From Comamonadaceae bacterium (lineage in GTDB: Bacteria; Pseudomonadota; Gammaproteobacteria; Burkholderiales; Burkholderiaceae_C), in the NCBI GenBank assembly GCA_947373185.1, contig CANBWP010000001.1, positions 1 to 64,000 on the forward strand: a stretch of 64,000 nucleotides of DNA. Reading direction: 5' to 3'. The position numbers and the translations under genes are program-made. This document shows, one piece after another, positions 53,582 through 62,792 of the stretch (its first letter is position 1; each line of letters opens with the position of its first letter). Below the pieces are notes generated by a model, which saw only the letters and a program-made list of their open reading frames with translations, searched no databases and had not been told where the DNA came from.

Positions 53582-54475
53582 ATGACATTGGTTCAACTGA
53601 AGCATTTTTTGGAATTGGCCAACAACGGCTCCTTCAGCAAATCGGCAGACAAGTTGTACCTGACGCAGCCGGCCCTCAGCAGGAGCATCAAGTCTTTGGA
53701 AGAAGAGTTGGGTCAGCCATTGTTTGACCGAGTCGGTCGCAAAAACGAACTGACGGCCTTTGGACAGCACATCTTGTTGCAAGCCAGAGAGTTGATCGAT
53801 GCGGCCAACAATTTGAAACAAAGTAGTCAGCAGTTGCTCAGTGGCCACACGGGTCAAGTCAAACTTGGTTTGGGTTCTGGACCTGGTGCAATCTGGACGA
53901 CCCCTTTGCTGACGTTCATGGCCACCGAATATCCTGAAGCTCGATTGGAAATTGCCCGTGGCGCAACGCCATTGCTGGTTCAACAGTTGCGTGACAGAAC
54001 GCTGGACGCATTGATTTTGGACATTCGTTCATTGAGCCCTTCTAACGATTTGAAGGTCGATGCCTTGTGTGAATTGCCGGGTGCATTCATGTGCCGAAAG
54101 GGGCACCCCCTGGCTAAGCGCAAGAGCGTGTCCTTGGACCACATTCAGAAATATCCTGTGGCATCCACCCCGTTAAGCGACGAAGTGGCCCGGGTGCTGA
54201 TAGAGCGCTATGGCGCTCATGCACATCCAGATCAGTTGGTCAAATTAAAGTGCGAGGAAATCTCCAGCCTCTTGGAGGTGGCTCGCAAGACCGACACGGT
54301 GGTGGTGGCTGTGCGAGCGCTGGCGCCAGATTTGGTCGAACTCACGATGAGCCCTGCATTGAATGCCAACGCACGCTTTGGTTGGGTCACTTTGAAGACG
54401 AGGACTGAATCTTCTTTGGCACGCCTGCTGTTTCAGGCGGCCAGTGACTGTGTGATGCCAAATGACTCAGTGTGA
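53582..54475 (+). CDS. LysR-family transcriptional regulator
   Basis: 297-residue LysR regulator beginning MTLVQLKHFLELANNGSFSK with helix-turn-helix YLTQPALSRSIKSLEEELG. The ATG at 53582 follows GGAGGATGG and is better than the one at 53564. It is divergent from the Bug-M20 operon and probably controls it. Its 3' end stops 2 bases from the convergent LysR gene. Confidence 0.9.
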   Translation: MTLVQLKHFLELANNGSFSKSADKLYLTQPALSRSIKSLEEELGQPLFDRVGRKNELTAFGQHILLQARELIDAANNLKQSSQQLLSGHTGQVKLGLGSGPGAIWTTPLLTFMATEYPEARLEIARGATPLLVQQLRDRTLDALILDIRSLSPSNDLKVDALCELPGAFMCRKGHPLAKRKSVSLDHIQKYPVASTPLSDEVARVLIERYGAHAHPDQLVKLKCEEISSLLEVARKTDTVVVAVRALAPDLVELTMSPALNANARFGWVTLKTRTESSLARLLFQAASDCVMPNDSV

Positions 54476-54477
54476 CT

Positions 54478-55371
54478 TTAGGCAAACTGGCTGAATTTCA
54501 ATGACTTGATCAGTTCAATGCCGCCACTGGCCAATTGCGTATTCGGACCTGCTTTGGCCACCGCCAGAACCAATCGATTTCGAATGGTGGGCGGTCCCAC
54601 GTGACGGTATTGCAATGCCATGGTTTTTGCGGCCAAGTTCAGTGCACTTTGGGGAAGCAAAGCGCAGCCCACGCCTTCAGAGACCAAGGCCAACACGGTT
54701 TGAACGGCGCTGACCTCGGCCACCAAATTGAGCTGAATGTTGCGCGGCGCAAGTTTGGAATCAACCAAGCTGCGAATCGCGTTGGGCTGACTGGGCAAAA
54801 TCATGGGATAGCTGGGCAGCGAGTTCAGGGTGATTTGTTCGGGGACCGATGGCCATTTGGCGGGTAAGACCAAGACCAAGGACTCTTGCAGCAGTGTGTG
54901 ATAGCTCAACTGGGGTGATGCCGGCGGGTCGTACAGCAGGGCGACGTCCAGTTTGCCCGCTATCAGCCACTCTCTTAAGTGAATGCTCAGACCTTCAGAA
55001 ATTGACAGTACCGCATTGGGAAACTTCTGCCGAAAGTCTCTCACAAGTGTGGGGCTCACCCACAAGGCGACGCGCGGTGGCATGCCAATCACCAGTCTGC
55101 CAGAGGGATCTGCTTGTAAATCTTGAAGTTCGTTTTTGGCCAGTCGGGCCGCGTCCAACATGCTGCGCGCATGGGTCAGCAACACAGCCCCAGCCTGCGT
55201 GGTTTGAATGCCTCTGCCCGTGCGAATGAACAGTCTGTGACCCACTTCCGATTCCAGCAATTTGATTTGCCGGCTCAATGCCGATTGAGTCAGTTGCAGT
55301 CCGCTGCCCGCTGCGCTAAAGCCGCCGGCATCTGCCACACGCACAAAGTATTCCAGTTGCTTTAAGTCCAT
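54478..55371 (-). CDS. LysR-family transcriptional regulator
   Basis: 297-residue LysR regulator opening MDLKQLEYFVRVADAGGFSA, with QLTQSALSRQIKLLESEVG as the DNA-binding helix-turn-helix; the Nac/CbbR-like branch often starts this way. The in-frame ATG at 55383 adds four residues. It is divergent from the Bug gene at 55465 and probably controls the long catabolic cluster that begins there. Confidence 0.9.
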   Translation of the reverse strand: MDLKQLEYFVRVADAGGFSAAGSGLQLTQSALSRQIKLLESEVGHRLFIRTGRGIQTTQAGAVLLTHARSMLDAARLAKNELQDLQADPSGRLVIGMPPRVALWVSPTLVRDFRQKFPNAVLSISEGLSIHLREWLIAGKLDVALLYDPPASPQLSYHTLLQESLVLVLPAKWPSVPEQITLNSLPSYPMILPSQPNAIRSLVDSKLAPRNIQLNLVAEVSAVQTVLALVSEGVGCALLPQSALNLAAKTMALQYRHVGPPTIRNRLVLAVAKAGPNTQLASGGIELIKSLKFSQFA

Positions 55372-55464
55372 CAGAAAAATCATAACTGATATTCCAAAAT
55401 TTCATACGCACAAGACACGATGGGATCAATAATTCGCCAACAACAATTCATTAGGAGACAAACC

Positions 55465-56427
55465 GTGAAAATTCTTTTAGCAGTCCTTTCTTTGGCCTTG
55501 AGTTGCTTTGGCGCCTCTGCTCAAAACTATCCCACCAAGCCAGTTCGCATCGTGGTGCCCTTGTCACCGGGTGGTCCTGTGGATGTCATCACACGGGCTT
55601 TGGCTGTGAAACTCACGGAGGTGTGGGGACAGCCCGTGGTGGTGGACAACAGGCCTGGTGCGAACGAAATTGTGGGTGCTGAAAACGTGGCGTCCTCCAA
55701 GGGTGATGGCTACACCTTGTTCATGGCCACTGACCCCTCAATTTCTCAAAATCAATACTTGTATTCCAAACTGCCCTATGACCCGATCAATGCATTTGCA
55801 CCGGTCACGCGTGTGGCTTTGGCCAACATGGCCTTGTTTGTACCGGCCAATTTGCCTGTCAACAACATGAAGGAATTTGTGGCTTACGCCAAACAAAATC
55901 CTGGAAAAATTGCCTATGGCTCAACAGGCATTGGCAACGCCACACACCTTTCCATGGCCTGGCTTGAAAACCGCACGGGCATTGAGTTGAACCATGTTCC
56001 TTACAAAGGATTGGCGCCCGTCATTCAGGACATGTTGGGCGGTCAAGTTCAAGCCGCATTTGGTGCCCTGTCTGTGCTGGAGCCTCACATCAAAGCAGGC
56101 AAGCTGAAGGCTTTGGCCATTTCTGGAGGAGATCGGCCCAAGTTATTGCCCAACTTGCCCACCATCATTGAGTCGGGTTATGAAAACATTGATGCCAATT
56201 TCAACATTGCCTTGCTCGCCCCCAAAGACACCCCCAAAGAATTGGTGAACAAGATTGCCAACGATGTTCGCAAAATCATCCGTGAGCCGGCATTCCGCGA
56301 AAAATACATTGATGCCTACGCCTTTGATCTGGTGGCAAGCACGCCTGAAGAGTTTGGTGCATACATTGTGAAAGACCGCGTGCGTCAAGAGCAACGCATC
56401 AAAATTTCTGGCGCCAAGCTGGACTGA
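55465..56427 (+). CDS. Bug/TctC-family solute-binding protein (cluster gene 1)
   Basis: 320-residue periplasmic binding protein starting with GTG at 55465 behind TTAGGAGAC. Signal peptide ends near GASAQ; family motifs NYPTKPVRIVVPLSPGGPVD, VDNRPGANEIVGAENVA and HVPYKGLAPVIQDMLGGQ are present. It opens the catabolic cluster and is the first of three Bug genes within it. Confidence 0.92.
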   Translation: MKILLAVLSLALSCFGASAQNYPTKPVRIVVPLSPGGPVDVITRALAVKLTEVWGQPVVVDNRPGANEIVGAENVASSKGDGYTLFMATDPSISQNQYLYSKLPYDPINAFAPVTRVALANMALFVPANLPVNNMKEFVAYAKQNPGKIAYGSTGIGNATHLSMAWLENRTGIELNHVPYKGLAPVIQDMLGGQVQAAFGALSVLEPHIKAGKLKALAISGGDRPKLLPNLPTIIESGYENIDANFNIALLAPKDTPKELVNKIANDVRKIIREPAFREKYIDAYAFDLVASTPEEFGAYIVKDRVRQEQRIKISGAKLD

Positions 56428-56454
56428 AATATTCAACCCAATTAGGAAATTGTC

Positions 56455-57216
56455 ATGAGCCTCATGAAAGACAAAGTTTGCGTCATCAGCGGTGGTGCAG
56501 GCAGCATTGGTTTGGCCAGTGCAAAACGCTTCCTGGCTGAAGGTGCACGCGTCATGCTGATTGATTTGCCGGGACCAGCTTTGGATGAGGCCGTCAAAGC
56601 TTGCAATTCAAAAGACGTGATGGGCTTTGCTGCTGATGTGTCGGATGCCAATCAGGTGCAAGCTGCATTTGGCAAAGTCACGCAGGCATGGGGAAAGTTG
56701 GATGTGATTGTGAGCAATGCTGGCAATGCTGGCCGCAATTCACGGATCGAAGACTACCCAGAAGATATTTTTGACCTCACGCTGACCATCCATGCGCGCG
56801 GTGCATTTTTAGCGTGTAAATACGGTGCCCCGCTCATGAACGATGGCGGCAGCATCATCATCACGTCCAGTGTGTCGGGTGTGCGAGGGGGCAATGGTGT
56901 CAACATGGCTTATGTGACGGCCAAGCACGCACAAATTGGCGTCATGCGTGTGGCTGCAAAGGCGTTGGCGGGGCGTGGCATTCGGGTGAATACGATCAAT
57001 CCTGGTCCTGTCGATAATGAATTCCAAACCGGCATTGAAGTTGAGATGGGCGCCTTGTTGGGCGTGAACATCACTGAACAGCTCAATCAAACAGTCCCCC
57101 TGAAGCGTCATGCAAGACCCGATGAAATTGCAGGGGCTGTGCTTTATTTGGCCAGTGATCTGAGTACTTATGTCACTGGCACCGTGCACATGGTTGATGG
57201 CGGAATAATGTGTTGA
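56455..57216 (+). CDS. Short-chain dehydrogenase/reductase
   Basis: 253-residue SDR with the cofactor motif CVISGGAGSIGLAS (the usual TGxxxGxG is SGGAGSIG here), NAG at about 89-91, Ser in ITSSVSG and the catalytic pair in MAYVTAKHA (YxxxK). An alcohol or sugar-acid dehydrogenase is likely. Its end overlaps the RraA-like gene by a few bases, so the two are coupled. Confidence 0.9.
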   Translation: MSLMKDKVCVISGGAGSIGLASAKRFLAEGARVMLIDLPGPALDEAVKACNSKDVMGFAADVSDANQVQAAFGKVTQAWGKLDVIVSNAGNAGRNSRIEDYPEDIFDLTLTIHARGAFLACKYGAPLMNDGGSIIITSSVSGVRGGNGVNMAYVTAKHAQIGVMRVAAKALAGRGIRVNTINPGPVDNEFQTGIEVEMGALLGVNITEQLNQTVPLKRHARPDEIAGAVLYLASDLSTYVTGTVHMVDGGIMC

Positions 57217-57944
57217 GCACCAAGTCTTTAACAGGGCGAGTGCCCGCTGAACGCGTGCGAAGTTTGACCATCAACCGGGTCGGTGCCGATGTATTGGCGC
57301 GCATCAGCCAGCTGGAAGATCTGACCGGCAACTTATCGGATGCCATGGACCAATTGGGGCTGGTGGGTGCGTTGCCCGCATCCGAATTGAAGCCTACGCT
57401 GTCTGGCAGGCGGCTGGTGGGTCAAGCGGTGACGGTCAGAAATGTAGAACGCTCTGGCAGCCCTTATGTGAATGCCCAAAGTGGCATTGGCAAAATGGGC
57501 GAGCACGAAGCCTACAACTTGGCAGAACCTGGTGATGTCGTGGTGATTGAAGGTCTGCATGGTGTCTCCAATATGGGTGGCCAGTCGGCCACCTTGGCTG
57601 CGCGCAGTGGTTGCGCCGGTGCCGTGATCGATGGCGGCTACCGCGATCCAGAAGCATCCAGAGATTGTGATTTTCCCATCTGGGCGCGCGGTGTCACGCC
57701 TGTCACAGGCAAGTGGCGCTTAGAAACCATGGAAATCAATGGCGCTGTTCGCATCGGCGGCATTGCTGTGTCTGCAGGCGATGTGGTCGCTGCCGATGAT
57801 GCGGGTGTCGTGTTCATACCCTTTGAACATGTGGAGGCCGTTCTCAAAGAAGCTGAGCGCATTGACGGCGGTGATCGCAAACAAAAATCTGACATTGCCA
57901 ATGGCATTGATCTGGCCACCTTGGCGCAAACCAAATACAAATAA
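57210..57944 (+). CDS. RraA-family protein (4-hydroxy-4-methyl-2-oxoglutarate/HMG aldolase-like)
   Basis: 244-residue RraA-fold protein with LVGQAVTVRN, GDVVVIEGLHGVSNMGGQSATLAARSG and DGGYRDPEA, the pattern of class II HMG/CHA-type aldolases. Such enzymes split 4-hydroxy-2-oxoacids in aromatic and sugar-acid routes; non-enzymatic family members also exist. The start is a GTG at 57210, with a TTG next to it, overlapping the SDR stop. Confidence 0.8.
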   Translation: MLSTKSLTGRVPAERVRSLTINRVGADVLARISQLEDLTGNLSDAMDQLGLVGALPASELKPTLSGRRLVGQAVTVRNVERSGSPYVNAQSGIGKMGEHEAYNLAEPGDVVVIEGLHGVSNMGGQSATLAARSGCAGAVIDGGYRDPEASRDCDFPIWARGVTPVTGKWRLETMEINGAVRIGGIAVSAGDVVAADDAGVVFIPFEHVEAVLKEAERIDGGDRKQKSDIANGIDLATLAQTKYK

Positions 57945-57945
57945 T

Positions 57946-58842
57946 ATGAAGCTTGAGACCCATGTTCAGATTGACTGCGTGGTGCAGTGTGCCGACATCT
58001 TGGGTGAAGTTCCGCGTTGGTGCGAGCGCACTCAAAAGCTGTGGTGGGTCGATGTGAGACGTCCTGCTTTGCAGTCGTACGAACCCAAGACTGGAAACTA
58101 TGCAGCGCAGCGACTGCCGCCAGACCTGGTGACGGGTTCCATGACCTTGTGCGAAAGTGGCGGCTTTTTGTTGGCCACCAGCAGTGGTTTGTTTTTGTTC
58201 AATCCGCATTTGCAGGAAGCACCTGTCTGCATGGGTCATCCTGAGCAAGGCCGCGAAGGCATGCGACTGAACGATGGACGCGCAGACCGACGAGGCCGGT
58301 TTTGGGTGGGCAGCATGCACGACACGCAACGTGAGCCTGTTGGCACGCTCTACCGAGTAGACCCTGACCACAGCGTGCACCCCATGTTGACGGATTTTGT
58401 CTTGCCCAATTCCATTGCGTGGAGTCCTGACGACCGCATCATGTATTTTGCCGACACGCACCGTCAAATGGTTTGGTCATTTGATTACGACATTGACACA
58501 GGCCATATTTCCAATCGCCAAGTGTTCAAAGATTGGACTCATCAATTGGGCCGCCCAGACGGTGCCGTGGTCGATGCAGAGGGATACCTTTGGACCTGCA
58601 TGGTTGCAAGCGGCCATTTGGTCAGACAAGCGCCCGATGGGGAGGTTGTCAGAACCATTCAATTGCCTGTGACCAATCCCACGTGCCCTTCTTTTGGCGG
58701 CGAAGATTTGAAAACCTTGTTCATCACCAGTCACTCGCAGCGGTTTACGCACGCTGAGCAAGCGCGTGAACCTCTTGCAGGCGCACTCTTGTCGTTGGAT
58801 GTGGGTGTGGGTGGTTTGCTTGAGTCAAGATTTGCAGGTTGA
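57946..58842 (+). CDS. SMP-30/gluconolactonase-family lactonase
   Basis: 298-residue six-blade propeller of the SMP-30/gluconolactonase/LRE type, with GEVPRWCERTQKLWWVDV, RLNDGRADRRGRFWVGSM, LPNSIAWSPDDRIMYFAD and RPDGAVVDAEGYLWTC. Predicted to hydrolyse a sugar lactone. The frame is open from 57739 inside the RraA gene, but the ATG at 57946 begins one base after the RraA stop and is the true start. Confidence 0.9.
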   Translation: MKLETHVQIDCVVQCADILGEVPRWCERTQKLWWVDVRRPALQSYEPKTGNYAAQRLPPDLVTGSMTLCESGGFLLATSSGLFLFNPHLQEAPVCMGHPEQGREGMRLNDGRADRRGRFWVGSMHDTQREPVGTLYRVDPDHSVHPMLTDFVLPNSIAWSPDDRIMYFADTHRQMVWSFDYDIDTGHISNRQVFKDWTHQLGRPDGAVVDAEGYLWTCMVASGHLVRQAPDGEVVRTIQLPVTNPTCPSFGGEDLKTLFITSHSQRFTHAEQAREPLAGALLSLDVGVGGLLESRFAG

Positions 58843-58865
58843 ACTTTCACATTGATTGGACTGTC

Positions 58866-59819
58866 ATGAAACGAATTCACTTCATTGCTGGCTTGGTGAC
58901 ACTGAGCTTGTCGCTTGGTGCGAGCGCACAAAACGCGAGCGATAGCATCAAAGTCATTGTGCCTTTTGCGGCGGGCGGCCCCGCTGATTTGGTGGCGCGC
59001 ATTGTGTCTGCGCCTTTGAGCATTGCATTGGGCAAACCCGTCATTGTGGACAACCGCGGTGGTGCGGGGGGCGTCATTGGTGTTGCGGCTGCAGCCAAAG
59101 CACCGCCAGATGGCAATACGCTGCTGCTCACCACGTCCAGCTTCGTGATCACGGCAGGCATCACGCCTAATTTGGCTTACAACCCCCGTAAAGACCTCGA
59201 GCCGATTTATTTACTGGGTGAGGTGCAGACCATGCTGGCCGTTCGGTCGAGTTTGGGTGTTAGCTCGATGGCTGAATTGATCGCTAAAGCCAAAGGGCCC
59301 AACAAGCTCAATTATGGCTCCACGGGTGTCGGTGGCACCATGCACATTGGGGCAGAACTTTTTGGCAAAGCAGCCAATGTGTCTGTGGTGCACATCCCTT
59401 ACAAAGGCGCTGCACCTGCGATCAATGATTTGATGGCAGGAACGGTTGATTTCGTCAATGCCGATGTGCCTATTCTTCGCTCCTATGTGAAGGACGGACG
59501 CATCAAAGCGTTGGTCATTTATGACACCAAGCGCTCCCCCTTGTTGCCGGACGTGCCCACCGCTGTAGAGGCTGGTTTGCCCGGTATGCTGATGAGCAAC
59601 TGGTATGGCGTGTTGGTGCCCGCAGGTACTTCGGCAGAAGCAAAGAAACGTTTAGAAGATGCCTTCGCCAAAGTGGTACGTCAACCGGATGTGGCTGCGC
59701 GTTTGGCCGATGCAGGCTTTATGAATCCACGTGATGCGGCGGGCTTCAAAACACTGCTGGACAGCAGTTTTGAGCGTTGGCTGCCTTGGCTGAAAGAAGC
59801 CAACATCCGTGCAGATTGA
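58866..59819 (+). CDS. Bug/TctC-family solute-binding protein (cluster gene 2)
   Basis: 317-residue binding protein with signal peptide ending GASAQ and motifs IKVIVPFAAGGPADLVARIV, VDNRGGAGGVIGVAAAA and HIPYKGAAPAINDLMAG. The ATG at 58866 is preferred over the in-frame start at 58839. It lies between the lactonase and the 2-hydroxyacid dehydrogenase. Confidence 0.92.
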   Translation: MKRIHFIAGLVTLSLSLGASAQNASDSIKVIVPFAAGGPADLVARIVSAPLSIALGKPVIVDNRGGAGGVIGVAAAAKAPPDGNTLLLTTSSFVITAGITPNLAYNPRKDLEPIYLLGEVQTMLAVRSSLGVSSMAELIAKAKGPNKLNYGSTGVGGTMHIGAELFGKAANVSVVHIPYKGAAPAINDLMAGTVDFVNADVPILRSYVKDGRIKALVIYDTKRSPLLPDVPTAVEAGLPGMLMSNWYGVLVPAGTSAEAKKRLEDAFAKVVRQPDVAARLADAGFMNPRDAAGFKTLLDSSFERWLPWLKEANIRAD

Positions 59820-59838
59820 GTGACCCTGCAGTCCTTGA

Positions 59839-60783
59839 ATGATGTCAACGTTACCCAAGATTCTGATCATTGGCCCGATTCCGCCGGGCCTTGAAAAAAG
59901 TTTGTCCCTCCAATTTGAATGGGTGCCGCTTTGGCAAGTCCAAGACCGTGCCAGTTTTCTTCAATCCCATCAAGGCCAGTTTGTTGCCGGTGTCACCATG
60001 TCAAGGCATGGATGTCAGGCCGATGTGTTTGCGTGCTTAAAAAACACAGTGCTGGTTTGCTTTGGGGTTGGTTTCGACGGCATTGATTTGCAGGCTGCCA
60101 AGCTTAACCATGTCGCTGTGAGCACGACCCCTGACGTACTGACAGACTGTGTGGCTGACATTGCCTTTGCACTGATGCTGGGGGTGGCTCGTCAGGTGGT
60201 TCCTGCGGCTCAATTTGTGCAAGCTGGGCATTGGACGCAAGGTGGGTTTGGTCTGTCAACTCGGGTGAGCGGGAAACGTTTGGGCATTGTGGGATTGGGT
60301 CGCATTGGTTTGGCGATAGCCAGGCGGGCCCAAGGGTTTGACATGCCGGTCAGTTATTACGCGCGCCGTCCCGTCGAGGGCGCTGCGTACAAATTTCAGC
60401 CTGATTTAAGAACGCTCGCTCAAGACAGCGATTTTTTGATGATCGCGTGCAAAGGCGGACCCGACACACGTCATTTGATTTCAGCAGATGTCTTGAAAGC
60501 ACTCGGCCCCAAAGGCTATTTGATCAATATTTCAAGGGGCACCGTCATCGATGAGGATGCTTTGGCCCATGCTATTGAGCATCATGACATTGCGGGTGCT
60601 GGCTTGGATGTGCTGACGCATGAGCCACACGTGCCTGCCGCATTGCGCAACAACCCCCGTGTTTTGATTTTGCCGCATGTCGCTGCCAGCACACATGAAA
60701 CACGTGCAGCCATGGAGCAGCTGGTCATTGACAACTTGAACGCATTTTTGCACACAGGCAAAGTACTCACGCCACCGGCTTGA
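59839..60783 (+). CDS. D-isomer specific 2-hydroxyacid dehydrogenase
   Basis: 314-residue NAD(P)-dependent dehydrogenase. The cofactor motif is GIVGLGRIGLAIARR, and the catalytic Arg, Glu and His are in NISRGTVIDE, DVLTHEPHVP and ILPHVAASTHETR. The fold and length match glyoxylate/hydroxypyruvate reductase-like enzymes. In this cluster it may interconvert a 2-oxo and 2-hydroxy acid. Confidence 0.9.
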   Translation: MMSTLPKILIIGPIPPGLEKSLSLQFEWVPLWQVQDRASFLQSHQGQFVAGVTMSRHGCQADVFACLKNTVLVCFGVGFDGIDLQAAKLNHVAVSTTPDVLTDCVADIAFALMLGVARQVVPAAQFVQAGHWTQGGFGLSTRVSGKRLGIVGLGRIGLAIARRAQGFDMPVSYYARRPVEGAAYKFQPDLRTLAQDSDFLMIACKGGPDTRHLISADVLKALGPKGYLINISRGTVIDEDALAHAIEHHDIAGAGLDVLTHEPHVPAALRNNPRVLILPHVAASTHETRAAMEQLVIDNLNAFLHTGKVLTPPA

Positions 60784-60810
60784 TGCCCTGCAATTTTCAA
60801 AAGGCTTCTC

Positions 60811-61128
60811 ATGATTTATGAACACCGCACCTACACCTTGCCCCACGGTCAAATGCAAACCTACTTGGCTCGCTATGAAAAGTATGGTTTGCCCATTCAA
60901 TTGAAATACCTAGAGCGTTTGCTTGGATTTTTTGTAACCGACATTGGCACCCTGAACCAAGTGGTTCACATCTGGGGGTATGACAGCATGGCCGATCGTG
61001 AGCAAAAACGACAAGCCATGGACCTTGATCCAGAGTGGATTGCTTTTAAAAAAACCAATGTGGGTAGCTTTCTGCATCAAGAGGTCAAGATCTTGAATCC
61101 GACGTCATTCAGTCCTGAGTTCTTTTAA
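60811..61128 (+). CDS. NIPSNAP family protein
   Basis: 105-residue dimeric alpha-beta barrel protein of the NIPSNAP family, opening MIYEHRTYTLPHGQMQTYLA and with LNQVVHIWGYDSMADREQKR. The function is unknown; such small proteins are common inside degradative clusters. It sits 10 bases before the aldolase gene. Confidence 0.88.
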   Translation: MIYEHRTYTLPHGQMQTYLARYEKYGLPIQLKYLERLLGFFVTDIGTLNQVVHIWGYDSMADREQKRQAMDLDPEWIAFKKTNVGSFLHQEVKILNPTSFSPEFF

Positions 61129-61138
61129 ACGGATTCGC

Positions 61139-61936
61139 ATGCGCTCCTTGGCCCAACTTGTTCACAACCCCTTGAAGGCGAAACTGCGCGCTGGTGACGT
61201 GGTGACGTCGATGATTGTTCGCATGGCGCGCGGACCCGAGACCAGTCAATTGGCGGCATCGGCAGGCCTCGATGCCTTGTACGTCGATTTGGAGCACAGT
61301 CCTTTGTCCTTGGAGACAACAGCCATTGTTTGCACAGCCGCTTGGGCCGCTGGCGTGACGCCCTTGGTGCGCCTGCCCAACAATGATGCGGGTCTGATTG
61401 GCCGGGTACTCGATGTGGGTGCCATGGGCGTGATCGTGCCTCAAGTTGAGACGGCTGAAGATGCACAACGCGCAGTCGAAGCGGCTTTGTATCCGCCTTT
61501 GGGACATCGCTCTGTGTCTTCAACTTTGCCTGTCCTGGCCTATCGGAATTTTCCTGCCTTGCAAGCTGCTGAGCACATCAATGCACAAATGCTGGTGGTG
61601 GCCATGATTGAAAGTGAAGCGGGCTTGGACCAGTGCGAGCAAATTGCGGCCGTGCAGGGCATCGATTTGCTGTTTGTGGGCACCCACGACTTGAGTGTGC
61701 AGATGGGTTTGGCGGGTGCGGCTGACCCTGCCCCTCTCAATGCGTGCATTGACCGCGTTGTCCAAGCTGCCAAGCGACATGGCAAAGCCGTTGGCTTGGG
61801 CGGTATGGCCGCCGATCCAGAAGCTGTGGCGCATTGGACATCGCGCGGTGTGCAATTCATCTCTGTGGGGTCTGACCTTGGCTTTGTGCTGCAAGGTGCC
61901 ACGCAGGCTGTGCGCAAAATCAAGGCCCAGGGCTGA
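61139..61936 (+). CDS. HpcH/HpaI-type 2-oxo-acid aldolase
   Basis: 265-residue class II pyruvate-dependent aldolase with the HpaI-type active-site pattern: LYVDLEHSPLS, GVIVPQVETAEDAQRAVEA, MIESEAGLDQCE and FVGTHDLSVQMG. It would cleave a 4-hydroxy-2-oxoacid to pyruvate or oxaloacetate and an aldehyde. It is the clearest carbon-carbon cleavage step in the cluster. Confidence 0.9.
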   Translation: MRSLAQLVHNPLKAKLRAGDVVTSMIVRMARGPETSQLAASAGLDALYVDLEHSPLSLETTAIVCTAAWAAGVTPLVRLPNNDAGLIGRVLDVGAMGVIVPQVETAEDAQRAVEAALYPPLGHRSVSSTLPVLAYRNFPALQAAEHINAQMLVVAMIESEAGLDQCEQIAAVQGIDLLFVGTHDLSVQMGLAGAADPAPLNACIDRVVQAAKRHGKAVGLGGMAADPEAVAHWTSRGVQFISVGSDLGFVLQGATQAVRKIKAQG

Positions 61937-61975
61937 GCTTGTTGACCATGATGATCTAGAAGAACGGAAAATTGA

Positions 61976-62773
61976 ATGTCTCGATTTAACTCAAAAGTCG
62001 CCATCGTCACAGGCGCAGGCTGTATCGCCTCTGGTTGGGGCAATGGCCGCGCCATGGCCGTGCGTTTGGCAGAAGAGGGCGCCAAAGTGTTTGCGGTGGA
62101 CCGCGATGCCGACAGCTTGGCCGAAACACTCGAACGCGCAGGCAACGCACGTGCATCCATCATTCCACATGTGTGTGATGTCACCAAGTCAGACAGCGTG
62201 TTGCAAATGGTGCAAGCCTGCCTCGCGCAATGGGGCACCATTGACATTCTGATCAACAACGTCGGGGGCTCTGCTGCTGGCGGGCCCGTCGAGATGAGTG
62301 AAGAAGTGTGGGACACCCAAATGAATGTCAATTTAAAAAGTGTCTTCCTGACCTGCAAGCATGTGCTGCCCACCATGATTGCCAACAAAAAGGGCGCCAT
62401 TGTGAACGTGGCTTCAACGTCCGGCACCCGTTGGACGGGCAGTGCGCAAGTGGCGTACGCGGCCACCAAAGCCGGTGTGATTCAGCTGTCCAAAGTGGTG
62501 GCAGTTCAGCACGCACCCTTGGGCATTCGCGTCAACACGGTGGTGCCAGGCCAGTTGCACACGCCCATGGTCGAGGCGCGTTTGGCCAAGCAGCGCACGG
62601 GGGGTGATGTGCAGGCTTTGTTGGATTCGCGCATCAAGCGCATTCCCTTGGGCTTTATGGGTGACGGCCGCGATACCGCCAGTGCCGCACTGTTTTTGGC
62701 CAGCGATGAGGCACAGTTCATTACCGGCACTGAAATTGTGGTGGACGGCGGCATGACAGCCCGCTGCGATTGA
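61976..62773 (+). CDS. Short-chain dehydrogenase/reductase (second)
   Basis: 265-residue SDR with IVTGAGCIASGWGNG at the cofactor site (an unusual insertion in the glycine-rich loop), NNVGG, VNVASTSG and YAATKAGV (YxxxK). Its end ITGTEIVVDGGMTARCD is typical. It probably oxidises an alcohol or sugar intermediate, with a different substrate from the SDR at 56455. Confidence 0.9.
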   Translation: MSRFNSKVAIVTGAGCIASGWGNGRAMAVRLAEEGAKVFAVDRDADSLAETLERAGNARASIIPHVCDVTKSDSVLQMVQACLAQWGTIDILINNVGGSAAGGPVEMSEEVWDTQMNVNLKSVFLTCKHVLPTMIANKKGAIVNVASTSGTRWTGSAQVAYAATKAGVIQLSKVVAVQHAPLGIRVNTVVPGQLHTPMVEARLAKQRTGGDVQALLDSRIKRIPLGFMGDGRDTASAALFLASDEAQFITGTEIVVDGGMTARCD

Positions 62774-62792
62774 AACAACTAGGAGAATTGCA